From the NCBI RefSeq assembly GCF_022539255.1, contig NZ_JAKZBV010000001.1, positions 3,162,001 through 3,226,000 of the forward strand: a stretch of DNA of 64,000 bases, read 5' to 3'. The notes under the pieces are model-generated. The model had not been told where the DNA came from. It ran no database searches and saw nothing but the letters and a program-made list of their open reading frames with translations. This document shows, piece by piece, positions 16,971 through 25,247 of this stretch. Within the stretch, counting starts at the first letter, position 1. Every line of letters begins with the position of its first letter. The translations under genes and the position numbers were made by a program. The stretch is from Sinomonas terrae. GTDB lineage: Bacteria > Actinomycetota > Actinomycetes > Actinomycetales > Micrococcaceae.

Positions 16971-18343
16971 GGGAGCTTTCCGAGGGCGTCTTCGACGGCG
17001 CGGTGGAAGGTGGGGTAGGCGTAGATCATCTCCCGCAGCCGCCGGATGGGGGTGCGTTCGTGGACGGCGAGGGTCAGCATGGAGAGGACTTCGCCGCCGG
17101 TGGGCCCGGCGGAGGTGGCGCCCAGGAGGATGCCCTGTTCGGTGTCGGCGACGAGCTTGATCAGGCCCTGGTTGCCGGCCTTGTGGATCCACCCGCGCGC
17201 CGAGGAGGGGATCTGGGCAGTCGCGGTGGCGACCGGGAGGCCCTTCTCGCGCGCCTGGCGTTCGGTGAGGCCGACGGCGCCGACTTCGGGGTCGGTGAAG
17301 GTCACCCGGGGCACGGCGTGGTACTCGGCCCCGGCGGTCGGCTCGCCGAGGATGTGGCTGGCGGCGATCCGGGCCTGGTACATGGACATGTGGGTGAAGG
17401 CGCCGTGCCCGGTGATGTCCCCGATGGCGTAGACGCCCTCGGCCATGCGCAGGTTCTCGTCGGTGGGGACAGTGCGGGCGCCCGTGTCGAGGCCGAGGGA
17501 GGCCAGGCCGAGGGCGTCGAGGTCGGTGCGGCGCCCCGTGGCGACCAGGAGCCGCTGGCCGGTATAGGCACGGCCGCCGGCCTCGACGGCGAAGGATGCC
17601 CCGTCGTGGTCGATGCGCTCGGCCCGGGTTCCGGTGTGGACGCCGATCCCTTCGCCGGTGAGCACGTCCTCGATCAGCCCGCTGGCCTCGGGCTCTTCGG
17701 CGGGCAGGAGCGCCTGGAGGGCTTCGATGACCTCGACGCGGGTGCCGAAGCGGGCGAAGGCCTGGGCGAGTTCGAGGCCGATGGGCCCTCCGCCGAGGAC
17801 GATCAGGGAGTCGGGGGCCTCGGTGGCGGCGATGGCCTCGCGGTTGGTCCAGTAGGGGGTGCCGGCCAGGCCGGGGATGGGCGGGACGGCGGGGTCGGTG
17901 CCGGTGTTGAGCAGGATCGCCCGGGAGGCGTGGAAGTCGCGTCCGTCGACGCTGACGGTGCGGGTGCCGGTGATGCGGGCGGTGCCGCGGACGAAGCGGC
18001 CGCCGGCCTTCTCGAAGCGTTCGACGGCGACGGTGTCGTCCCAGTCGTCGGTGGCCTCCTCGCGGATGCGCTGGGCGACGGGGGCGAAGTCGGCCCCGAC
18101 GTCCGCTGTCCCGGCCAGCTCCGGGACTCGGCGGGCCTCGGCGAGGGAGTCGGCGGCGCGGATCATCATCTTGGACGGGATGCAGCCGTAGTAGGGGCAT
18201 TCTCCGCCGACCAGGTTCTTCTCGATCCCGATCACGGACAGTCCGGCCTCGGCCAGCCGGGCGGCGGCGGCCTCCCCGCCGGGGCCCATGCCGATGACGA
18301 TGGCGTCTGCCTCTTCTGCCATGCCCGGTTCCTGTTCTGTCAT
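16967..18343 (-). CDS. Class I pyridine nucleotide-disulfide oxidoreductase (Lpd/MerA-like)
   Basis: A 458-residue flavoprotein. The FAD motif GMGPGGEAAA comes first, then a redox-active disulfide Cys49/Cys54 in GGECPYYGCIPSK. NAD(P)-binding GGGPIGLELAQAF, the FAD-binding YAIGDITGHGAFTHM and the dimerisation domain follow. The C-terminal catalytic base of lipoamide dehydrogenases (HAHPT) is replaced by YAYPTFHRA, so classical lipoamide chemistry is unlikely. No MerA vicinal cysteines are present either. It heads a run with lgt and the phosphatidyltransferase. The substrate disulfide is unknown. Confidence 0.88.
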   Translation of the reverse strand: MTEQEPGMAEEADAIVIGMGPGGEAAAARLAEAGLSVIGIEKNLVGGECPYYGCIPSKMMIRAADSLAEARRVPELAGTADVGADFAPVAQRIREEATDDWDDTVAVERFEKAGGRFVRGTARITGTRTVSVDGRDFHASRAILLNTGTDPAVPPIPGLAGTPYWTNREAIAATEAPDSLIVLGGGPIGLELAQAFARFGTRVEVIEALQALLPAEEPEASGLIEDVLTGEGIGVHTGTRAERIDHDGASFAVEAGGRAYTGQRLLVATGRRTDLDALGLASLGLDTGARTVPTDENLRMAEGVYAIGDITGHGAFTHMSMYQARIAASHILGEPTAGAEYHAVPRVTFTDPEVGAVGLTERQAREKGLPVATATAQIPSSARGWIHKAGNQGLIKLVADTEQGILLGATSAGPTGGEVLSMLTLAVHERTPIRRLREMIYAYPTFHRAVEDALGKLP

Positions 18344-18439
18344 GCCCAGTTCCTTCCTCGCGTGTTCGGTGGTCAGTGCCCGGCGTGGCCGAGCAGTCGG
18401 GACAGCAGGCCCCGGGACCGGGGGCTTCCTCGGGCGGGG

Positions 18440-18752
18440 TACTACTGCCTGCTTCGGTGACGCGCACGCCCTTCCAGAAGGCGATGTGGTCCTTGATCTG
18501 GCCGGCGGCGGGGCTGGGGGCGGGGTAGTACCAGGCGGCGTCGCGGTTGGTGCGGCCGTCGGCCTCGATGGTGTAGTAGCTGGCGGTGCCCTTCCAGGGG
18601 CAGACCGTGGTGTGGGTGCTGGGGCGGAAGTGCTCGCGGTTGATCGACTCGGGCGGGAACTACTGGTTCCCCTCGACCTGGACGGTGCGGTCGGATTCGG
18701 CCAGCACGGTGCCGTTCCAGACTGCGCGGTAGGTCCTGTTCGGGCTGCTCAT
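18440..18752 (-). pseudogene. DUF427 gene interrupted by an amber codon
   Basis: The frame from ATG 18752 encodes a DUF427 domain: TYRAVWNGTVLAESD, TVQVEGNQ, then FPPES, TVCPWKGTASYYTIEADG, and AAWYYPAPSPAAGQIKDHIAFWKGV. Codon 31 (18660-18662 on the plus strand) is TAG. The intact relative at 22380 has Tyr at this position (GNHYFPP). The reading frame also fails to close after the domain. It is therefore a pseudogene, or a real single-base lesion or error. The stop is the only lesion within the domain itself. A Crp/Fnr-like site lies upstream (about 18817-18838). Confidence 0.75.
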
Positions 18753-18816
18753 CGCCTCGCTCCTTCTCCTGGGTCAATGGGGTTCCCGCCCGAACCTACG
18801 GACGGGCGGCCCGGCG

Positions 18817-18838
18817 GTCTGTGATCTGCATTGCAGAG
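18817..18838 (-). promoter_or_regulatory. Weak Crp/Fnr-like site with class II spacing
   Basis: CTGTG-N8-TGCAG on the plus strand, centred at 18827.5, lies 29.5 bp from the first base of a TANNNT -10 candidate (TAGGTT, complement of 18793-18798). The left half matches the two better sites at 21005 and 37092, and the right half is degenerate. It would serve the DUF427 gene. Confidence 0.45.
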
Positions 18839-18883
18839 CCGGGTTCGGCGTCCGTGGTGCGCTGGGCCGGGGCGCGGGCTGCT

Positions 18884-19546
18884 TCAGCGGCTGGCGGCAC
18901 TGCGCGGGGTTCCGGCGCGGATCTGGATGTGGCCCCCGCGCAGCGAGGAGGCCTCGGTGTCCGGGGCGTCGTGTTCGAGGAGGGTCCAGGGGTGCGCGGA
19001 GGGATCGGAGCCGCCGGGGCGGCAGGCCAGGGCTGCTGCGGGGGCGAGCGCCGCGGCGGCCCCGGTGGGCACCTGCATGTCCACGACCGCGACCCTGGTC
19101 CGCGGCCCGCACAGGGCCATGATCCGTTCCCATGCGGCCGCCGGGTCCCGGGTGACGGAAAGGGAATACGTGGCCAGGACGGCGTCGACCACGGGTGCGG
19201 CCCCGTGGACGCGGCCGGCGAGGGCGTCCGGGGCGATGGCGGTCAGGTCGGCGCGGACCAGGTCGATGTTCGACCAGCCCCCGCGTCGGAGCCTCTTCCG
19301 GGCCTGGTCGAGCATCGCGGCGCTGGCGTCTATGCCGATGATCCGCCCGCCCGGGCCCACAGCCGCCTCGAGCCAGGCGAAATTCAGCCCGGTCCCGCAT
19401 CCGGCGTCCACCACGGCCTGTCCGGGTCGCAGGCGCAGTCCGGCGATCCCGGCCAGGCACCCGGGACGGGAGACGGGCTCGCACGCGAGGGCGTCGTACA
19501 GGGGTGCGAAGGAATGGTAGCGGTCGGTCACAGGCCATCGTTGCAT
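18884..19546 (-). CDS. SAM-dependent methyltransferase (class I)
   Basis: A 220-residue protein. Motif I is VVDAGCGTGLNFAWLE (about residue 45-60), followed by GRIIGIDASAAMLDQARKRL (motif post I), DLVRADLT and a motif II region VVDAVLATYSLS. The remaining helix-strand order is that of Methyltransf_11/25. The C-terminal part is short, without a recognised substrate domain. It is divergently placed against the flavoprotein at 19612 with 65 bp between, so the two may share a promoter region. Substrate unknown. Confidence 0.82.
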   Translation of the reverse strand: MQRWPVTDRYHSFAPLYDALACEPVSRPGCLAGIAGLRLRPGQAVVDAGCGTGLNFAWLEAAVGPGGRIIGIDASAAMLDQARKRLRRGGWSNIDLVRADLTAIAPDALAGRVHGAAPVVDAVLATYSLSVTRDPAAAWERIMALCGPRTRVAVVDMQVPTGAAAALAPAAALACRPGGSDPSAHPWTLLEHDAPDTEASSLRGGHIQIRAGTPRSAASR

Positions 19547-19611
19547 GCCTGTGCCATCGTGGGGCAGGGCACAGACAGGCAGACAGCATAATCAGGACGG
19601 GGAGGAGATCG

Positions 19612-20979
19612 ATGGCGGGATTGGACCTGGTGGTGGTCGGCGGCGGGTCCGCCGGGCTGGTCGGGGCGCAGACCGCGGCCAGGCTGGACGCTCGGGTGGC
19701 CCTCGTGGAAGCCGAGAGGACGGGCGGAGAATGCCTCTACACCGGCTGCGTGCCCTCCAAGGCCCTCATCGGCGCCGCCCGCGACGGGCTCGGCTTCGAG
19801 GCGGCGATGGCCAGGGTCAAGGCCGCGGTCGCTGCGATCGAGCCGCACGACTCGCCCGAGGCCCTCGAAGCGGCGGGCGTGCACGTCCTGCACGGCCGCG
19901 CTGTCCTGGACCCCGACGGCACCATCCGCCTCGACGGACAGCGGCTGCCCTCCCGGTCGGTCCTGCTGGCCACCGGCGCCTCCCCGGCTGTGCCGCCCCT
20001 GGCCGGGCTGGAGCCCGGCGGGGCCCTCACGAACGAGACGGTCTGGTCGCTGCCCGGGCTCCCGGAGCGCCTCGCCGTCGTCGGCGGCGGCCCCGTGGGC
20101 TGCGAGCTCGCCCAGGCCTTCGCCCGCCTCGGGGCCCAGGTCACCGTCGTCGCCTCCGCGCCCAGGCTCCTGCCCCGGGAGGACCCCGAGGCCTCCGCCC
20201 TGGTCCGGGCGGCCCTGGAGGCCGACGGGGTGCGCGTCATCACCGGGGACGCGGCAATGGCCGCCGCCCGCCGGGGCGAGGGCTGGATGCTGCTCACCGG
20301 CCACGGGGCGCGTGTTCCGTTCACCCATCTGCTCGCCGCCACGGGCAAGGTCCCGCGCACCGCCGGGATCGGCGTGGCCGAGGCGGATGTCCGCCTCGAC
20401 GGGGCCGGCCGCGTCGTCACCGACGCGTCGCTGCGGACCACGAACCCCAGGGTGTGGGCGGCCGGGGACGTCACCGCCAGGAGCCGCCACACGCACACCG
20501 CCGGGGTGCACGCGGCGATCGCCGCCGCCAACGCCGTCCTGGGCACCCGCCGGAAGGCAACGAGCATCGGCGAGCCGAGGGTGACGTTCACCTCCCCCGA
20601 GGTCGCCGCCGTCGGCCGGCGCACCACCCCTGGCACCGCGCGCACGGTGACGGCCCCGCACACCAGGGTGGACCGCGCCGTGGCCGACGCCGACCCGGTC
20701 GGGTTCACCCGCATCGCCCTCGATCGTGCAGGACGCATCACCGGGGGCACGATCGTCGGTCCGCGGGCCGGGGAGACCCTCGGGGAGCTGTCCCTGGCCG
20801 TGCACGCCCGGCTGAAGGCTCAGGACCTCGCAGCGGCCGTGCACGCCTACCCGACGCACAGCGACGGGCTCTGGTCCGCGGCGATCCGGGCGCGCCTGGC
20901 CGCCCTCGACGCCCCCGCCCCGCAGGCCGCAGCACGCCTGCTGCTCGCGCTGCGGCGGGCCGCCGCCCGGCCCCGATGA
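19612..20979 (+). CDS. Pyridine nucleotide-disulfide oxidoreductase (mercuric-reductase-like)
   Basis: A 455-residue flavoprotein starting at ATG 19612 behind GGAGGAG. It has FAD-binding GGGSAGLVGA, redox disulfide Cys41/Cys46 in GGECLYTGCVPSK, NAD(P)-binding GGGPVGCELAQAF and FAD-binding WAAGDVTARSRHTH. The C-terminal HAYPTHSDG keeps a His-x-x-Pro-Thr motif near the active site. The vicinal cysteines of MerA are absent. It resembles a general FAD-dependent disulfide reductase rather than Lpd, with partial paralogy to 16967-18343. Confidence 0.88.
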   Translation: MAGLDLVVVGGGSAGLVGAQTAARLDARVALVEAERTGGECLYTGCVPSKALIGAARDGLGFEAAMARVKAAVAAIEPHDSPEALEAAGVHVLHGRAVLDPDGTIRLDGQRLPSRSVLLATGASPAVPPLAGLEPGGALTNETVWSLPGLPERLAVVGGGPVGCELAQAFARLGAQVTVVASAPRLLPREDPEASALVRAALEADGVRVITGDAAMAAARRGEGWMLLTGHGARVPFTHLLAATGKVPRTAGIGVAEADVRLDGAGRVVTDASLRTTNPRVWAAGDVTARSRHTHTAGVHAAIAAANAVLGTRRKATSIGEPRVTFTSPEVAAVGRRTTPGTARTVTAPHTRVDRAVADADPVGFTRIALDRAGRITGGTIVGPRAGETLGELSLAVHARLKAQDLAAAVHAYPTHSDGLWSAAIRARLAALDAPAPQAAARLLLALRRAAARPR

Positions 20980-21002
20980 CGCGCTCCCGCGGTCTCCTTC
21001 CG

Positions 21003-21027
21003 CTGTGTGCACTCGTTCACAGAACAC
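21003..21027 (+). promoter_or_regulatory. Crp/Fnr-like operator
   Basis: GTGTG-N8-CACAG, centred at 21013.5, continues into AGAACAC. The half-site CACAGAACAC is the exact complement of GTGTTCTGTG at 37087-37096. A -10 element TAGCGT lies at 21043-21048, so the site is centred near -41.5 relative to an expected start near 21055. It is placed to activate the four-TM gene and the downstream Crp/Fnr operon. Confidence 0.65.
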
Positions 21028-21088
21028 CCCGCGCCGGGTGCGTAGCGTCTGGACTGTCAGCAGTTCCGCTTGTCGAAAGGCACCCGCG

Positions 21089-21544
21089 ATGTCAGCTTCA
21101 GCCTCCGCATCCCACGCCGGAAGCTTCTCCTCCTCCTGGGGCCGGCGGGCGACCGCCGGGCTGCTCGGAGGCCTTGCCGGAGGCGTCGTCTTCGGCATGC
21201 TCATGGCCATGATGGGCATGTTCACCACGATCGCCATGATGATGGGCTCCACCTCGCCCTTGGTCGGGGTCGGGGTCCATCTGATGATCTCGGTCGTGTA
21301 CGGCATGGTCCTGACCCTGTTCTTCTCCCGCTTCCTGCACTCCTACGGGCGGGCAAGCCTCGCCGGGCTCGTCTACGGCGTCATCCTGTGGGTCGTGGGC
21401 CCCCTGCTGGTCATGCCGCTGATGCTCGGCATGCCGGTGTTCGGGTTCAGTGCAGCGGTCATGATGTCACTGATGGGGCATGTGGTCTACGGCGTCCTGC
21501 TGGCCCTGGTCGCCGTGCGCGTGCTCAAGACGGTCAAGGCCTGA
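21089..21544 (+). CDS. Four-TM membrane protein of unknown function
   Basis: A 151-residue, Met- and Gly-rich protein with four or five hydrophobic segments: AGLLGGLAGGVVFGMLMAMMGM, MISVVYGMVLTLFF, LAGLVYGVILWVVGPLLVMPLML, and MGHVVYGVLLALVAVRVL. AAAGG precedes the ATG. No family motif is recognised; the Met-rich face could bind metal, which is speculation. It lies 28 bp upstream of the Crp/Fnr gene and downstream of its predicted operator. Confidence 0.7.
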   Translation: MSASASASHAGSFSSSWGRRATAGLLGGLAGGVVFGMLMAMMGMFTTIAMMMGSTSPLVGVGVHLMISVVYGMVLTLFFSRFLHSYGRASLAGLVYGVILWVVGPLLVMPLMLGMPVFGFSAAVMMSLMGHVVYGVLLALVAVRVLKTVKA

Positions 21545-21572
21545 ACAATTGGGCGTGAGCGAGGGAGTGGCC

Positions 21573-22361
21573 ATGAACGAGGAGTGCCGCGACGAGCTGG
21601 CCGCCGGGGCCGCCAGGGCCAAGCCCTGGTCCCCGCAGGCGCGCGAGACCGACCCGCTGGAGGCCCTCCTGTCCGGCGGGGCCTTCGCGTGCCTGAACGA
21701 GGTCGACCTCTTCGCCGACCTGTCCGCTGCCGAGATCCGCGAGATGGACATGATGGCCCCGGCGCGGCTCTTCCGGCGCGGCGAGCTGCTCTACAGCCAG
21801 GCCCAGCCGGTCAAGGCCCTGTTCATCCTCAAGAGCGGTCGCGTGCGCGTCTTCCGGGTCGCCGAGGACGGCAAGGCCCTGACCATGGCGATCCTCGAGC
21901 CCGGGGCCGTGTTCGGGGAGATGGTCCTGGTCGGCCAGCGCATGTACGACAGCTACGCCGAGGCCATCGAGGACGCCATGGTCTGCCAGCTCGGCGTGGA
22001 CGACGTCGAGCGGTTCCTGCTCTCCGACCCCCGCATCGCCGTGCGCATCTCCCGGCTGCTGGGCGAGCGCGTCGCCGAGCTCGAGGGCCGCCTGTCCGAC
22101 CTGGCCCTGCGCCCGCTGCCCGCACGGGTCGCCTCGACCCTGCTCGGCATGGCCCAGTGGCCCTCCTCGGCACGCTTCGGGCGCGCACCCACGATCCGCC
22201 TCACCCACGAGCAGGTCGCCGGGCTCCTGGGCGCCACCCGCGAGGCCACCAGCAAGATCCTCTCCGACTTCTCCTCCCGCGGCCTCATCCGCCAGGGCCG
22301 GGGACGGATCACCCTCACCGACCCCGTCAGGCTGCGCGCCATCGCCCGCGGCACTGTCTAG
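21573..22361 (+). CDS. Crp/Fnr-family transcription regulator
   Basis: A 262-residue regulator: N-terminal cyclic-nucleotide-binding (cupin) domain (about residues 40-150, RRGELLYSQAQPVKALFILKSG, then GAVFGEMVLVG), dimer helix, and a C-terminal HTH with recognition helix HEQVAGLLGATREATSKILSDF. The TREATSK segment resembles the CRP helix that reads TGTGA half-sites (SRETVGR). No N-terminal Fe-S cysteine cluster of an Fnr is seen. ATG at 21573 follows AGGGAG; a GTG lies 18 bp upstream. It is probably autoregulated through the site at 21005. Confidence 0.9.
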   Translation: MNEECRDELAAGAARAKPWSPQARETDPLEALLSGGAFACLNEVDLFADLSAAEIREMDMMAPARLFRRGELLYSQAQPVKALFILKSGRVRVFRVAEDGKALTMAILEPGAVFGEMVLVGQRMYDSYAEAIEDAMVCQLGVDDVERFLLSDPRIAVRISRLLGERVAELEGRLSDLALRPLPARVASTLLGMAQWPSSARFGRAPTIRLTHEQVAGLLGATREATSKILSDFSSRGLIRQGRGRITLTDPVRLRAIARGTV

Positions 22362-22379
22362 ACAGCGAGAGGAGACGAC

Positions 22380-22715
22380 ATGCAGCACGCTCCCGAGGAA
22401 TCCAACCGCCGCCCCATGGTCGCCGCCTGGTACGGGGACACCTGCATCGCCCGCTCCGATGCCACCGTGTACCTGGAGGGCAACCACTACTTCCCGCCCG
22501 ACTCCCTCCGCCAGGGGCTGCTGGCGGACAGCTGGTTGCGGACCCTGTGCTTCTGGAAGGGCATCGCGCGCTACCACCACGCCGAGATCGACGGCACCCG
22601 CGTTGCGAACGCCGCCTGGTCCTACCCGAGGCCTTCGCCGCTGGCCCGCCGGATCAGGGGCATGGTCGCCTTCGAGCAGGGCACCGGCATCACCGTCCGA
22701 GAAGAGCCCGGCTGA
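22380..22715 (+). CDS. DUF427 domain protein
   Basis: A 111-residue protein starting with ATG behind GAGAGGAG. The DUF427 pattern is AWYGDTCIARSD, VYLEGNHYFPPDS, TLCFWKGIARYHHAEIDG and AAWSYPRPSPLARRIRG. The biochemical role of DUF427 is unknown; it is a small beta-barrel-like domain. It follows the Crp/Fnr gene by 18 bp and precedes the radical SAM gene by 58 bp, in one operon. A broken paralogue lies at 18440-18752. Confidence 0.9.
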   Translation: MQHAPEESNRRPMVAAWYGDTCIARSDATVYLEGNHYFPPDSLRQGLLADSWLRTLCFWKGIARYHHAEIDGTRVANAAWSYPRPSPLARRIRGMVAFEQGTGITVREEPG

Positions 22716-22773
22716 GGGGACCGCAGCCCCCACGCCCGCCCCGATTGGATCACGACACGGTGAGGAAACCAGC

Positions 22774-24393
22774 ATGAGCATCCAGCGCACCACCCGCGAC
22801 GAAGTCTTCGTCGAGTACACCAAGAGCATCTGCCCGGTCTGCAAGGTGGTCCTGGATGCGGAGGTGAACATCCGCGGCTCCAAGGTCTACCTCAGGAAGC
22901 GCTGCCGGGAGCACGGCGAGTTCGAGGCCCTGGTCTACAGCGACGCCGACGCCTACCTCGCCTCCGCCAAGTACAACAAGCCCGGCACCCTGCCCCTGGC
23001 CACCCAGACCGAGGTCGCCGAGGGCTGTCCCAGCGACTGCGGTCTGTGCCCGGCGCACAAGCAGCACGCCTGCCTGGGCATCATCGAGGTCAACACCAAC
23101 TGCAACCTCGACTGCCCCATCTGCTTCGCCGACTCCGGCCACCAGCCCGACGGCTACTCCATCACCCTCGAGCAGTGCGCCACCATGCTCGACGCCTTCG
23201 TCGAAGCCGAGGGCGAGCCCGAGGTCGTCATGCTCTCCGGCGGCGAGCCGACCATCCACAGGGACATCCTGGCCTTCATCGACCTCGCCCAGGAACGGCC
23301 CATCCGCACCGTCACCCTGAACACCAACGGCATCCGCCTCGCCACCGACAAGGCCTTCGTCAGCGCCCTCGGGGAGCGCAACCGCACCCCCGGCAAGACG
23401 GTCAGCGTCTACCTGCAGTTCGACGGCTTCGACGAGTCCACCCACCTTGACCTGCGCGGGAAGAACCTGCTCGAGCGCAAGCGCCGGGCCCTGGACAACT
23501 GCGCCGAGGCCGGGCTCCCGGTCACCCTTGTCGCGGCCGTCGAACGGGGGCTGAACGAGCACGAGGTCGGGGACATCGTCCGCTTCGGCATCGACCACCC
23601 CGCTGTCCGCTCGGTCGCCTTCCAGCCGGTCACCCACTCCGGCCGCCACCGCGAATTCGACCCGCTGAACCGGCTCACCAACCCGGACGTGATCCGGATG
23701 CTGACCGAGCAGTGCCCCGAATGGTTCACCACGGCGGACTTCTTCCCCGTCCCGTGCTGCTTCCCGACCTGCCGCTCCATCACCTACCTACTCGTCGAGA
23801 AGACAGAGGAGGGGACCACCGTGGTGCCGATCCCGCGCCTGATCGACCTCGACGAGTACATGGACTACGTTACCAACCGGGTCCTGCCCGACCCGGACGT
23901 GCGCACCGCGCTCGAGGCGCTGTGGAGCGCCTCGGCCAGCATGGGCTCCGACACCACCTCCCGGAGCCTTCAGGCCACCGCCGCGGAGCTAGAATGCGCC
24001 AGCTGCGGCATCGACCTGCCCGCCGCCGCCCAGGACCTGGGCGAGACGGCGTTCATGATCGTCGTCCAGGACTTCCAGGACCCCTACACCCTCAACGTCA
24101 AGCAGCTCATGAAGTGCTGCGTCGAGGAGATCACCCCCGACGGGCGGCTCATCCCCTTCTGCGCCTACAACTCCGTCGGCTACCGCGAACAGGTCCGCGC
24201 CCAGATGTCCGGCGTCACGGTCGCCGACGTCGCCCCCAACGCCGCCGGCATCCAGAGTCTCCTCACGTACACCCCCTACGGGTCCAAGACCGCGGCCGAC
24301 GGCGGGGCCTACCCGCAGGACACCGTGCCAGGGACAGGCCGCACCATCCCAGCAGGGCAGACCAACCTGGGCATGCCGGTGGTGCGCCGTTGA
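22774..24393 (+). CDS. Radical SAM protein of the Tes/MJ0619-like group
   Basis: A 539-residue enzyme. The radical SAM cluster is Cys110/Cys114/Cys117 (NCNLDCPICF). N-terminal Cys20/Cys23 and Cys44 with His47 form a rubredoxin- or zinc-like site. GCPSDCGLC (85, 89, 92), Cys100 and C-terminal PVPCCFPTC, CASCG and KCC suggest further Fe-S clusters. This order is that of the MJ0619 family, whose archaeal member Tes joins lipid tails to form tetraether lipids. The bacterial function is unproven. SGGEPTIHRDILAF is the SAM-binding block. Its stop overlaps a TTG start of the next methyltransferase (TTGA). Confidence 0.88.
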   Translation: MSIQRTTRDEVFVEYTKSICPVCKVVLDAEVNIRGSKVYLRKRCREHGEFEALVYSDADAYLASAKYNKPGTLPLATQTEVAEGCPSDCGLCPAHKQHACLGIIEVNTNCNLDCPICFADSGHQPDGYSITLEQCATMLDAFVEAEGEPEVVMLSGGEPTIHRDILAFIDLAQERPIRTVTLNTNGIRLATDKAFVSALGERNRTPGKTVSVYLQFDGFDESTHLDLRGKNLLERKRRALDNCAEAGLPVTLVAAVERGLNEHEVGDIVRFGIDHPAVRSVAFQPVTHSGRHREFDPLNRLTNPDVIRMLTEQCPEWFTTADFFPVPCCFPTCRSITYLLVEKTEEGTTVVPIPRLIDLDEYMDYVTNRVLPDPDVRTALEALWSASASMGSDTTSRSLQATAAELECASCGIDLPAAAQDLGETAFMIVVQDFQDPYTLNVKQLMKCCVEEITPDGRLIPFCAYNSVGYREQVRAQMSGVTVADVAPNAAGIQSLLTYTPYGSKTAADGGAYPQDTVPGTGRTIPAGQTNLGMPVVRR

Positions 24394-25247
24394 CCGCACC
24401 CGGCCGGGCGTGGGGGCTACCGGCGGCCGACCCTGCCGCGGCCAAGGCCTGCTGCGCCGCAGGCTACGGCACCGACGCGGCCGCCCTTCTCCTGGGCCCC
24501 AGCTACCACCCCGGCGGCGCCGACCTCACCCGGCGCCTCGCACGCGAGCTCGGCCTCGGCCCCGGGAGCAGGGTCCTGGACGTGGCCGCAGGGCAGGGCA
24601 CGACAGCGCTGCTGCTCGCCCGGGAGTTCGGCTGCGCCGTGACCGGTGTCGACCTCGGCACCCGGCAGGTCGAGCGGGCGAGGGCCGCAGCAGCACGGGA
24701 GGGACTCGGCCACCTCGCTTCCTTCACGGTCGCGGACGCCGAGGACCTGCCCTTCGAGGACGGAGCCTTCGACGCGGTGGTGTGCGAGTGCGCGTTCTGC
24801 ACCTTCCCCGATAAGGCCCATGCTGCGGCCGAGCTCGCCCGCGTCCTCGCCCCCGGAGGCAAAGCCGGGATCACCGACCTCACCGTCCGCGGCGGCCGCC
24901 TCCCCGAGCCCCTGACCGGGATGGCCGCATGGGTCGCCTGCATTGCCGACGCCCGAAGCCCCGAAGGCTACGGCGCCCTCCTGAGCGCCGCTGGGCTCGA
25001 CGTCGAACGATCCGAGGACCACAGCGGAGCCATCGCCCGGATGCTGGACCGGATCGAGGCCAGACTCGCCGTCCTGGCCATGACCGCCCCCGACGCACTC
25101 GCCTCCGCCGGCATCCACCCCGCCGCGGTGCGGCCCTACACCCGCACCGTCCGCGCCCAGATCGATGCCGGCGCGATCGGCTACGGCCTCCTCACCGCCC
25201 GCAAGACCCGAACCCCACCACCGACAGCAGGAGGAATCCGCCCGTGA
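24390..25247 (+). CDS. SAM-dependent methyltransferase with N-terminal Cys pair
   Basis: A 285-residue class I methyltransferase starting at TTG 24390, overlapping the radical SAM stop by 4 bp. An N-terminal CC pair (AKACCAAGYG) precedes GPSYHPGGADLT, motif I VLDVAAGQGTTAL, post I VDLGTRQVERARAA, and DLPFEDGAFDAVVCECAFCTF with three Cys. The Cys-rich pattern resembles ArsM-like enzymes, but the assignment is not firm. The TTG start is required to keep motif context with no alternative start; coupling to the upstream gene supports it. It ends in GTGA, overlapping the next start. Confidence 0.8.
   Translation: MTAPGRAWGLPAADPAAAKACCAAGYGTDAAALLLGPSYHPGGADLTRRLARELGLGPGSRVLDVAAGQGTTALLLAREFGCAVTGVDLGTRQVERARAAAAREGLGHLASFTVADAEDLPFEDGAFDAVVCECAFCTFPDKAHAAAELARVLAPGGKAGITDLTVRGGRLPEPLTGMAAWVACIADARSPEGYGALLSAAGLDVERSEDHSGAIARMLDRIEARLAVLAMTAPDALASAGIHPAAVRPYTRTVRAQIDAGAIGYGLLTARKTRTPPPTAGGIRP

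Noticed and set aside
15903..18467. A single 854-codon minus frame combining DUF427, lpd and lgt regions.
   Set aside because: Only its last part is the real Lgt; the rest is out of frame to the Lpd-like gene, whose own frame and start overlap are clear.
19549..19573. An inverted repeat CTGTGCC...GGCACAG between the methyltransferase and the flavoprotein as a fourth Crp/Fnr site.
   Set aside because: The spacing (12 bp between arms) differs from the other sites; only the left half fits the expected position to the CATAAT element.
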